From assembly GCA_030849045.1 (NCBI GenBank), contig JASAOL010000606.1, positions 372,001 through 436,000 on the forward strand: a stretch of 64,000 nucleotides of DNA, in the 5' to 3' direction. This DNA is from Wallacemonas rigidus. Lineage: Eukaryota > Euglenozoa > Kinetoplastea > Trypanosomatida > Trypanosomatidae. Both the position numbers and the translations under genes were made by a program. The notes beneath the pieces were generated by a model that was given only the letters and a program-made list of their open reading frames with translations, searched no databases and was not told where the DNA came from. Of this stretch, positions 21,168 to 33,400 are shown one piece after another; position 1 is the stretch's first letter; each line of letters starts with the position of its first letter.

Positions 21168-21335
21168 CAGACATACACTTTATTCGCACTTGACCCGCGA
21201 AGAGTTTTGCTAGCCGTGCCTTTTTGCTGTTGTTGTTGTTCTGTCTTTCTTGCTTGCGCTTCTGTGCCTTGGTCGACGGGTGTATCTGCGAGTGGCTAAG
21301 AGCTCTTAGGCCTCGCCTCCTTCCCATTCCATCTG

Positions 21336-21375
21336 TTTGTTGTTCTCTTCTCTTTTCTTTTTCTTTTCTTTGCAG
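21336..21375 (+). promoter_or_regulatory. candidate trans-splice acceptor for the giant FN3-like gene
   Basis: An almost pure T/C run (TTCTCTTCTCTTTTCTTTTT and on) ends in TTTGCAG with AG at 21374-21375, 46 bases before the ATG at 21422. It is the clearest acceptor in the window and supports that start. Confidence 0.6.
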
Positions 21376-21421
21376 GACTTGTGCTTCCTCTCTCCGGCCC
21401 TTCTCGTTCCCAGTCATCAAG

Positions 21422-24400
21422 ATGCCACAGCTGAACTGCCAGGCAGTTGTGCACCGCATGGATGAGATTTTCGGTGAGTTTGGCATACAAGTCACGCAGG
21501 GCGACGCGCCTAGTGCGGAAGAACCGTCTGCGACGCAAGACGTGGACCAGTGGCAGCTCATCGTGAGCCCAGCTTCTGCAAGCGACGTCGTGATCGCGAA
21601 GGATGGTGTCTTTCGCATCCCGGAAAGAGAAGGCGATGTCGTGTTCAACGAAGTCATGGAGTACCACAAAATGGACCGCCGTATCGTGAAGCTTGAGGCG
21701 GGACGTCAGTATGTCATTGGTGTGCGTTTTCACACCACACGCTGGAGCACGTGGTCGTTGGCGATCCGCGCTGGCACGTTCCATCCCGTCGCCGCCAAGG
21801 TCGAAGAGATTGGCGAGGACTATGTGCGCCTACGCTGGGGCCGCTCCGCACAGCGCGATACCACGGGGCTCGCGGCGGAAGGAGACGTGGCCGCGACGCG
21901 CCGCCTTGAGGCGTTGGCGAACCTTGAGCTCCGCGTCGTCCGTGAGGTGGATAAGGTTGAGGAATGCGTGGAGCTGTTCACCGGTGGCGAGCGCATACAC
22001 ACAGTGCACGGCCTGACGCCAGGCCTGGCGTACATCGTCATGTTGCGTTACGAAACGCTGATCGGTTCGGTGCGTAATTGGCTGGATGTGGGTCGCTTCT
22101 ACACGGCACCACCCAACGAGGTCCGCCTCGAGACGCGGGGTGAAGATGTATTTAGTATTTCGTGGAAGCGCGCGTCGCTGCCGGCCGACACCGTCGGCTA
22201 TGCACTCCCACAGACGGAGGTCCACCGCTACGAGCTCAGCGTCGAGAGCGACGGACTTCAGATGTCCACGGTGGAGGTTCCCGCCTCCGCCTCCACACAC
22301 CGCTTCACAGAGCTCTTCCCAAGCACCACGTACCGCGTCTTTGTGCGCGCGCTGTCAACAGGCGGCCAGTGGGGCTGCAAGTCCAACGTCGTCGAGCTGA
22401 GCACAGCCGACAAGCCGCGCCTCGAGGTCGCCTCCAGAGGCGAAACATTCCTATCCCTCCTGTGGAACCGTGAACACAATGAAGAGCTCGAGTCGAAGAT
22501 GGAGTATTACGTCCAAAGCCAATCGACCGCGTACCGGCAGCAAGACACCATCGCTGTGCTGCCGCAGACCATCATCGACGGCAACGGCGACGAGCGCCGC
22601 AACGTCAAGGTCTTTAACGTGGAGCACCTCCGCGCGGGGAGCGAGTACGCCATCGCTATTCGCACCTACCTTGAGGGCGAGTGGGGCCAGTGGACGGAGC
22701 CACGTCCGTTCCGCACCGCCGACCGCGCGACCCTGACCTTCCTCGAGCGCGGCGAGGACTTCTTCACGCTGGCGTGGCCCACCACCGCCGCGAGCAGCCC
22801 TCAAAGTGATGCGGTGATGACCTCTGACCGATTCCACATACTTGTCACGCAGCTCAAACCACTGGGCGAGCGCGTCGTGGTACTCGATCAGGATGTCTCC
22901 CCGCAGGCGGATCAGTCCGGTTTCCGCGTCAGCAACCTCGCCGCCAATAGCGACTTCGACGTGCAGAGCCGGACGTGGCAGCTCAACCCGGTCACGGGAT
23001 TCGAGGGCTGGGGTGAGCTTTCGGCGCCTGTGCGCATTCGCACTCTGCAGTCAGTGGCGCTACACATTTGGGACGTTGGCGAGGATTTCGCTCACGTGGT
23101 CTGGCGCCGTGGTCTCGACGTCGCAGAAGGTGGCTCCACCCACCTCAGCAACACTGGAGCGGGTGCCAGCAAAGCCACCGCCTCTACCACAGGTGACAGC
23201 TGGAACATACTCAAGTACGAGCTCGTCGTCGGCTGCGTGGACACCGAGGAGGACGCCCTCCTTCATCGCCAGGTGCTGGATACCAACTACACTATCACGA
23301 ACTTACAGCCAGACACGACGTACGTCGTCTCCGTACGTGCGTGTGACGAGCGTGGCCAATGGGGCCTCTGGAGCAAAACGCGTGTTCGTACGTTGGCCCC
23401 CATCGTCACCTCCATCCATGAAATCAGTGAAGATTTTGTGCGCCTCATGTGGCAGCGCACTTCGTCCGACGGCGATGGCGACGCCGTGAAGACCGGTGAA
23501 GGGGATGCGACCAGCGACGCCACCGCCGCCAACGGGAGCGCGACAGTCACAGCAGACTGCTTCGTGTCTCGCTACGCTGTGTTTGTGTACAGCCAGGAGA
23601 TGCTCGAGAGTGACGTGGTGCCTGATGCCGAGAGCGGCTATCTCGCTGGTGGCCGCTCAGACGTGCGCCGCTACAAGGCAGTCTCTAGTGACCACACGTC
23701 TCTTCGCATTGGCGACCTGCTGCCCGACAGGGTCTACGTCGCCGTCGTGCGCGCGTCCACGGCGTCTGGTAAGTGGGGCCTGTGGAGCCACCCGCTGAAG
23801 TTCCGCACGAATCCACCCTTCAGCATTCCCGTGAACAACTTGAGCATTGGCGAGAACTACGTGCACCTGGTGTGGGGCCGCGACACGGAGCCGCTGACGG
23901 ACAAGGATGTTCATCTGGGTGACTTGACTGTCACGGCCCAGCAACTGCGCATTAACGGTGTCAACACCAACTTTGCCAAGGACCACAGCCTCGCCGCGGA
24001 TCTACGCGAGCTGAAGGTGTATGGTCTGTCGCCCGCTTCGGCCTACACGATTCAGCTGCGCGTGTGTGGGGCGAGTGGAAGCTGGGGCCTGTGGAGCGCG
24101 CCGGTCTACGTCCTCACGCGTGGCACGATCCTGACCAAGGCGGTGGAAGTCGCTGAGGATTACGCGTCCATCATGTGGGAGCGTCGCAAGGTACCCAACC
24201 CGAACCGCTATCCCACCGGCAAAGGTGTGGTCACCTCGTACCACCTGCGCGTGTACAACGCGACGGGCGTGCACCTCGAGACGTTCCTCGGTGACGGCGA
24301 CTGCCCCTACCGCATTCAACATTTGCGCCCGGACACGTACTACTGCGTGGAGTTAAAGGCCAACTACAACGATGAGGAGTGGGGCCTGTGGAGTACGCCG

Positions 24401-27400
24401 CTGTGGTGTCTGACGATGCAGCCTCTGCAGGTGCAGACGAAGCTCATTTCCGAGGAGTTCTGCTGCCTGTCAATCCGCCGTCCCACTCAGCAACGTCGCC
24501 TTCCGGAAGACGATGGCAATCACCCCACTGAGGACCGCATTGTTGCGTTTGGTCAGCTCCGTCCGAGCCTGATGCTCTGCGTGACCTCCCCGATCCTCAC
24601 CAAGATGCCACACTCGTCGGTCGGCACTACGGCCCGACCGAAAAAGCAGAACAGCTCCCTCCCACCCGACGCTGCCGACCACAGACTGATTTACCAGACG
24701 GAGATCACAAGCACATCTGAGCTGGTCGAACACACCGTGCCCAACCTCAAGTCGAACACCGTGTACAGTGTCTCCGTGCGCTCAAAACTTGCGAATGGAG
24801 AGTGGGGCATGTGGTCGCCGTCGAGTTTGTTCGTGACAGTGCCCACCATGGCCGTGTCTTTGCGTGACATTGGCGAGAGCTTTGTGCGGGTGGAGTGGGC
24901 CCGCAACGCACAGGTCATCCCGCCTCAGCTGGAGCACCCCGAGAAGGTCACCGTGGGTCTCGGCACGGTCAGCAACTCACGCATTCGCATCCGTGCGATT
25001 GCCGGTGGCTACCAGCACACGTACAACGTGGACAGCTCTTTGCGCTCCCTGCGCCTGGCCAAGTTGACGCCCGCGACGACGTACGCCGTAGCCGTGCAGA
25101 CCTACAACGACAACTACGACTGGGGTGTGTGGAGCGAGGAGGCCCTGGTGCGTACGGTGCCAGGCATGGACATCTGCATCGAGCACATCTCTGAAGACGC
25201 ACTGTGGGTGTCGTGGACGCGGCTGACAGACCTTGACGGCGTGATGGATGCCACCACGGTGCAGAACGTCTGTGTCGTGCCCAAGTCGTATGAAGTGTGC
25301 ATCACTGGCGCTAGCTATTTCCGCTATTCAAAAGAAACGGATGTCAATGCCCTGTTCTTCCGCGGTCTGCAGCCTGACGCTGTGTACTGCTTCCACGTGC
25401 GAGTTCAGTTTGCGGAGACGGAAGAGTGGGGACTCTGGTCATCGCAGGCTTTCCGCACGAAACCACGCATGCGTGCGACGTTTGGCAGCATCGGCGAGCA
25501 CTTTGCTGTGGTGGAGTGGCGCCGTCACTTGCCGACGCCACTGCCGGCGGCTGTCCTGAGCGAGCTGCCCACTCCGATCACCGAAACCGACGACGTTGTC
25601 GAGCAGTACCGCCTTCGCGTGCAGCGCGTCGGCGAAGCCGCGTCGCGCGTGTACAACTTGTCGCCGCGGCTGAGCAGCTTCCGTTTGAAAGACCTCTCTC
25701 CGTCATCCGAGTACCGCGTCTGGATGTGTACCAAAGGACTTCAGGGCGTGTGGGGCCTGTGGAGCCAGGAAACACGCGTGCGCACGCTGCCCAAGCTGAG
25801 CCTGACGATTGCCGATATCGGCGAGGACTACGTGCGTGTGTCTTGGCAGCGCAGTCAGTGGGAAGGCGAGCACGTCCAAGGTGACAACGTGGAGGTGAGG
25901 CAGGTGGATGGCGCGGTGAGCGGCTATCAGGTGCGTGTGGTGTCCGAGACGGGAGAGGTCGTGGCCACCTGCAAGACAGGCTTTTGCGAGACGAGCTGCG
26001 TCGTATCTGGGCTGAAACTGTGTGCTCTGTACACTGTACAGGTGTGCGCCAAGGACACGTACGACGAGTGGGGCCTCTGGAGTGACGCGCGCGCTTTCGT
26101 CACACTGCACGCCGTGGAAACCAGGCTCACCCGCATCGGGGAGACCTTCGTCGACATTCACTGGCGTCGCAGCACATCACCAGCACCCGGCTCGGTGCTC
26201 ACCTCGGGACGGCACACTACCGCTGAGGATGGTACCGCTGACGCGGACGCGCCACTGGGCGCCCTCACTGCCCCTACGCACGCCGATGGTTTTCCGACCA
26301 CTGCGCAGCGCGAGGACGAGCGTGTGCTGCAATGGCACATTCGTGTTCAAAGTGCACGTGTCTATGGCGGCCAGCCGGAAGCGGCCGGTGATGAGGCGCA
26401 GCGCGAATTCTACGCTGCACCTGATGAGCTGCATCGCCGCATCGAGGGCTTGCTCCCCAACGCCACCTACTTCATCGCCGTACGTGCCAAGAACCGCGTG
26501 GGTGAGTGGGGCCACTGGTGCCCACCCCTGTCTGTGTACACGTACCCGCTGTTGGCGGTGTCGGTGGAGCGCTACGGTGAGACGTTCATTAACATCTCAT
26601 GGGAGCGCGCGGTGTGGGAGGGCATCACGTCAGACGGCTCAGCGGTCACCGCGGCGGAGGTGTCGCGCCACGCACAGCTGGTCTGCTTCCCCTCCAAGTC
26701 CAAGGTCCACAACTACCAGGTGCTCGTGCAGCCTCTGCCGTCTGAGGAGCCATTCAACGAGGCTGACGAACCTCTGGTGGACGGCGCACGTGTGTACGAC
26801 ACCACACAGCCGTCGATCCGCCTCGGCAACCTGTCCCCCGGCACCCGCTACCGCATGCGTGTGCGCGAGCAGCACATTGACGAGACGGGTAAGGCTGTCG
26901 ACGGTGACTGGGGGGCGTCGTCGGAGCCGCGCTACGTCGAGACGATGGCGTCTCTGCAGATCATGCCGACCGAGATCGGCGAGGACTACTGCTTGCTTGG
27001 CTGGAAGCGACAGCCCCGTGTGCGGTCCGACCAGGCGTACACTGCTGTACCTCTGTGCAAGGTGCCGCAGCGCGTCACCGAGTACGAGCTCCACATCCTG
27101 CGCCTTCGCGACGAGGATGGTCAGGGCGCCTATGAAGGCCCTCTCGCCATGGACGTGGTCACCACCATACCCGCCTCCGCCACCAACACGCACAACTGCC
27201 AAAACCTCGTGCACAACGCCATTTACCAGGTCCGTATGCGTGCGAAGGGAGAGGCCGGCTCGTGGGGCCCATGGAGCCCGTTGACCAAATTCGTGACGAA
27301 CGGTCGACTGGCCGTCAAGATCCCGTCCGTCTATGAGACGAGCTTCGCCTTGTCGTGGCGCCGTCTGCTGCCGGCGTGGGCAGAGCTGACGATGCCGGAG

Positions 27401-30400
27401 GCGGCCGCCATCACGAGTTCTGTGTCCTCCCGCCCGACCCGGTCACACGCGGAGTCGACGACGGCGGACGTGCACGCCTCGCCGCGGAGTAGCCGTAGTG
27501 GTAGCGTCGCCGACAACAGTGGCGACGACACGGATGAGGAGCAGCCACACGGAGTCGATGGGGGCGCCTCCCTGGGGCCCGACAACCAGACTGAGGCCGA
27601 GGGCGGTGCGTCGCGTGCATCCGCGTACCACCCGTCCTTGCGCGACGTCCGGGTAGGCGACTACACGATCCAGCGGTACGAAATCGTCGTGACCGGCTTG
27701 TCATGTGACTTTGAGCAGATCATCACCCTTGACAAGCGGTACATGACCACCGTCGTGGAAGGACTCGAGCCGAACGCCCTATACGCGGTGTGCGTGCGCT
27801 CTCTGAGCAACAGTGAGCGCTGGTCTCGCTTCTCCAATGTTGTATCCGTGCTGACGCTGCGACCCATGCAGGTCACGGTGGCCCACCGCACCGAGAGCAC
27901 CGCTGTGCTGCGATGGTTTCGTGAGCCCACTAACCCACTACAGTACGCGGGTCTACTCGCGACGAAGAAGGCCGAAGCAGATCGCGCCTGTGACGAGCGT
28001 GAGCGGAAGGATCTTTACCAGCTGAAGCAACATGTGCACGAGCTCGAAAGCCGCGGTGAGAGTCCGTCCTCGGTCATCGACCAAGACCTGCGTCGCCAAC
28101 ACAACGCTCTCCAACGCGCCGAGGCGACAGAGCACCTGCTGATGGAAAACGTCGTCGTGGGTGACGCCCGCGATGCCACTGGCTACCACTTCCGTCTTCA
28201 AGGTGATGCGTGCTGTGTGTACGTGCGTCATGCAGAACGACTGCGTCTTTCGGATAAATGCGGTGCCTCCATCTCCCAGCGCGCCAGCGTCACGTCTGTG
28301 CCGGATTTGCTTGCCGCCACGAACAGCAACCTCGCGACAACGCTGACGACGGCGACCGTCACATCCACCCCTGCTGCGCCTGCGACTACCACGGCCTTGG
28401 CGGCCTCTGCGAGTGGTGCGCAGGAGGTGCCGGCGGAAACGGATGCGCCGCTCACGCCAATCAGCATTGTCGACATGTGCCTGCGCTCAGATGTGTGCGA
28501 GATGACGTTGGAAAATCTCAGGTTCGACTCGCTCTACCATTGTGCGGTACGGTCGCGATGCGATCGCGGCGTGTGGCAGCCATGGAGTGCTACAGTGTCG
28601 TTTGAGACGCTGCCTCCTCTTACACTCTGCCAGAGCCGTTTCGGTGAGCACTACATCAACCTCTATTGGATGCGCCAGCACGCGACCGATGCAGCGGCGG
28701 ACAGCGAGGCGGACGCGACCTACAAGGCGCTCCAGGAGCAGTACGGACGCATCACACAGAAGGAGCTGGAGGAGAAGAAGGAGACCATGCCCGCGGAAGA
28801 GATGGAACAGCTCATCGAGGGGCTCAAGCAGCTTCGCGAAGCGCGTCGTCAACATCAGCAGCGGGAGCAGGCGCGCGTCGACGGTCGCGTGCCCATCCTT
28901 GCCGACGAGCACACACCCATTCGCGGCTACCACCTTCGCGTCGTCGCCGAGAACGGCGGGTTCACGGACTACTACATCGCCGCGACGGCACAATCGCGCC
29001 ATGACGAGGGTGAGAAGAGCGGCGAAGAGAGCAGCCAAGGTATCATCCGTGCTACGGATAGTGCGGAAGACAGGCGGGAGACCACGGTGGCACAACCCGC
29101 GGCCTTTACCGTAACGGGTTTGCAACCCAACAGCATGTATGTGTGCCTGCTGTGTGCCGACTACGGCGAGAACGCCGTCGGTCAGTGGACGACGCCGCTG
29201 AAGTTCATGACGCAGAACCTCATACAGCTTCAGCTCACCTACATTGGCGAATCGTTCGTGGACATCGAATGGCAGCGTGCGGCGAACAAGAAGCTTCCCC
29301 TCTGCGACCGCGAAGACACGCTCACCAGCACAGGGCTCCAAGAGCAGGAAAGACGCTACCAGATACGCATCGAGTACGAGGACCCGGTGACAGGCGCCGT
29401 GCGTGAGGAGCTGCGCGACATGCGCGCGAGCAACCAGTTCCGCGTGCGTGACTTGATCCCCGACGCGAAGTGCACCATCGCGGTGCGTGAGTGGGATGCC
29501 AAGGGCGATTGGGGGCTTTGGTGCACACCGCGCGCCTGCGCGACGCTGCCGGGCATGGAAATCAGCGCGCAGGAGGTCGGCGAAGACTGGGCCACGCTCG
29601 GCTGGCGACGACTCCACAAGCAGCAGGACTACGACAAGGACATGCACATCCTTCAGTATGGTGTTGACAGTACGGCTTACTTTGTTCGCATCACCGAGCT
29701 AAAACCCAAATCGACCACCACCGTGGCCGAAGAAGAGGCGAAACCGACCGTGCGCAAGCCTGCCCACGCGGCTGAGAACAGTCGGACCTCCTCCCACAAC
29801 AACGGCGACAGTGAGCCGGACACAGCCGACGACGAAGAGAATGACAATGCAGAGGATGGCCTCCAAGCTCATTGCAGTGATGAGCTGGCAGACGTCTTCG
29901 CGAGGTCCGTCGGCCCCGATGAGCAAGACGAGGAGCGTCCTGAGCCATTTGAAGGACGTGTCAACGACGCCTACATGATCGTCCGTGCGTTCGACGATAA
30001 GACTGTCGTGCACACCTTCAGAGGTCTCGAGCCCGGCAAGCTGTACTCGGTGCAGGTCCTGGCAGAGACAACCGGCGGCCATCTTGGCCAGTGGAGTGCG
30101 CTGACGTTTGTCCAAATGGCACCCAAATTGGTCCTGCGTGCGATGCACATCGGCGAGGAGTCGATGAGTCTTCAGTGGCAGCGCCCGCCTCCTCCGGCGC
30201 CACCGGCCCCCGTGAACCCCAACGCTCTCTTCTGCACAGAAAACGGCCCGGTTTCGTACGAGCTCACCGTTGTTGGCGCGGACGGGTTCAGCCTCACCAG
30301 GTCATTCGACAGCCACACCACCGGCACTGTGCTCACCGGACTTTCGCTGAACACGGTGTACAAGGCGGCCGTGCGGTCGACGAACGCGAAGCAGTACACC

Positions 30401-33400
30401 AGCCTCTGGTCCGACGCCTTGTACGCAGTCACACTGCCGCCCATCACGGTGCAACCGGCCGAGGTGGCTGAGCAGTACACGATTCTCTCGTGGGGACGCG
30501 GTGCGCAGAACGAGGCGCAGTTCAATCTCGCAGCAGTGGCCTCCGACGCGCCACTCTCGTCCGCCGGCGCCGCTGCTGGGTCTCACGAGATCTCTTCGCT
30601 AGCGACGCCGACTATCGTCTTCTCTCGAGATCCGACACCGCTCTACCATCTCCGCGTCTACTCGGTGCAGCCAAACGGCACGATGACACTGTTGCTGGAG
30701 CGCGAGGTCGACGGAAGCGAGACAACCCTGAAGGTGGACGCTCTGAAGCCGAACAGCGCCTACGTTGCCAGCGTGCGTGCGGCAGACGCACACCTCTCTC
30801 CCTCGTGGGGCCACTGGTCCGCGGAGCGGTGCTTCTACACGATGAAGCCCGTTCAGTGCCGCGTGGCGGCCGTTGGGGAGGACTTCATTCGCATGGAGTG
30901 GTCACGCGGCGCGCCTGATGTCATCCCTCCGATGGGTGGCCCGAACACTGTCACAACCACCACGGCAACGGTGGCGTCTTCCGTTGTGGCAAGCACGGCA
31001 GTCACCGCCTTGTCCTCCGCATGCGTGTCTGCGACCACGCAGCACGACGCATTCGAGCCACACGCGGGTTTCACAGATAGCGGCGCAGCTTCCTCTACCG
31101 GTGGACACAACGCTACCGTCCATGCGGCAGACTACAACAGTGACCTGAACAGCCGCAACAGCAGTGAGGAGCCCATCCTCGTCGGATCACTTGCCGATCG
31201 CGAAGGCACCGCACGTTTCGACCTCCTGGATCAGCCGACCCCATCACCTGTCGTCTACCACACAGTGCAAACCACCATCTCAAGTTTCCTGCTGTCTATC
31301 CGTCCAGCGGCCGAGGCAGAGCCGTACACAATTCGCGTCGATGGCCACTGCCACCACTGGACGATCCCGAACCTGGCGCCAGATCGCGTCTACACCATCG
31401 CGCTTCGTCTTTGCTACGCCAGTGGCGAGTGCAGCCCGTGGTGCGAGCCACTGCGTGCTGGCACGTACAACCTGCTGGAGGTAGAACTGAAGCACGCGGG
31501 CGAGACACACCTGGGCGTCGCGTGGCAGCGGCAATCGAACACAGCCGATGTGCAGACACTCTCTCTGGGACGTGTAGAGGAGACGGTGTGCTACGAGCTC
31601 GTTGTGCGCGGCTGCCATACCAGTCACAACGCATCGTTCGCGGCTGCTCTGAGCGGTGGTGCCACTGATGAATCCTCTCCTCTCAATCCTGCGCAGGTGG
31701 ACGCCGCCTTGGCCGACGCGCCTGTTTCTCCACCTGCGAACAGCGACCTCACGTCATCGCAGTTCCCACCAGACGCACGCAGCTTCTTCGTCCCGCCACG
31801 TCAACGTCATTTTGTGGTGAATGGACTTGCTTCGAATCGCCGCTACCAGCTGGCTGTGCGGCGGTGGTATGGACCGCTCGAGAGCTTCGTTGACGACTGT
31901 CCACGCGCGACGCCTTTGACAGACGACGCGGAGATGTGTAAAGTCATCGAGGCCGCACACGCTGTGCCTGGCTGTTGGAGTGAGTCCGAACTCGCCATGA
32001 CGCTGCCGGATATGTGCTGTCAGGTGGAATTCGTGGACGAAGATGCGTTCAGCGTGCGATGGGAGCGCGACGTCCGCGCGAACGGCGCACTGTCGGCGCG
32101 CGGCGCACACATCTCTGCCCCTCCCCAGCAGCACAACATTCGTATTGATCAATGGCTGACGGACGGCACAGGCCCCGACACAGATGGGGACGCTCTCCAT
32201 GTTGACCAGATGATTCCCCCAGAGGAGTACCGTTTCGTCGTCAAGGGCCTGCAGCCGTGCCGGGTGTACCGCGTCGATTTGCGGTCGTGCGTGACCAAAG
32301 TATGGGGCCAGTGGAGCCGCCCCATCTACGTGCTCACGCTACCCAAACTCGAGGTCTCTGTCGATGGCATCGGCGAAGATACGGCGACGATTGTCTGGTC
32401 GCGTCACATCCCGAGCTACACCATGGCAGACGGCATCAAGACCATCTCAAGTTCACATCACCCCGAACAAGGCACGGGCAGCAGTGCTCTACGATACCAA
32501 CTCGAGGTCAACGGCGTCGGTCGTACGGCAGGCGTGCGCCTGCTCAAGCGCATGAAACCCGGACGCACAAGCTACACCCTGCGGCAGCTAGACGCCGGTG
32601 CGCTCTACTCTGTGCGCGTGCGCATGACGTCTGAGGAGCACCTCGCGCTCCCTGCCACCGGCACGGCGACTGGTGCCACCACCACCACACCCGGTACGAC
32701 GAACACGTCCGCCGCGGTTGCTGGTGGTACGGCAGGAAACGGCGCGGCAGCCTCGTCGGCGGCTAACTTGTGGAGCGAGGTTGTATTCTTTGCGAGTCTG
32801 AAGCCGCTGTCGGTACACCTGACACCGCCGGCTGAGCAGTTTATTTACGTGCAGTGGCAGCGGCCGGCGCAAACCGAGGACGAGTACAGAGCGCTGTTGC
32901 CCAATTACAACCCGTCTGCAACAACACAGGCCGTGCCAGCAGACAGCGACGAGGCGGCCGTCAGCTCCACGGGAGGCCCGCGAATCATCTGCGGCAATCC
33001 GGATGTTCAGGCGTACCAGCTATGTGTCTTCCGTGGCGACACGACGCCTTCCACTGCTGTGATCGACAAGCACCTCAAGAAGGATGCTTCGCACTACCGC
33101 GTGAACGGTCTGGAGCCCAATACACCCTACGTTGTCGTGCTCCGCTCGTCGACCGCACCTGGACTGTGGGGTTTGTGGAGCCATGAGATGGCGTTCCGCA
33201 CGCCCGCATTGTTGAGCCCGTCGCTCGTGAACTTTGGCGAAACCTACGCTACGGTGGCGTGGCAGCGGCCTGCCAGCCACGCGCGTGAGGGGCTCGCGGA
33301 TGCCGACCCCGAGCCCACGCGGTACGCACTTGTGGCGCGCTGCACCAGCAACGACGAGTCCGGCGGCAGTCGCAGCAGCGGTGCTGGTGGCAATGGGCTC

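Larger units (their letters stand above)
20427..21421 (+). other. intergenic region
   Basis: No gene seen in about 1 kb. It holds an A12 run near 20639-20650, a T14 tract joined to a GT repeat (20940-20978), a short 10-bp tandem repeat (21131-21167) and a strong T/C tract with acceptor AG at 21374-21375. Confidence 0.6.

Noticed and set aside
21224-21421. Hydrophobic Leu/Cys-rich leader in frame with the FN3-like gene, resembling a signal peptide
   Set aside because: It begins at a TTG, comes from a T/C-rich tract and lies mostly upstream of the best splice acceptor (AG 21374-21375), so it would be removed from the mRNA.
28487-29647. Open frame of 386 codons on the minus strand
   Set aside because: Shadow of the FN3-like gene; composition is rich in Arg, Leu and His with no domain pattern.
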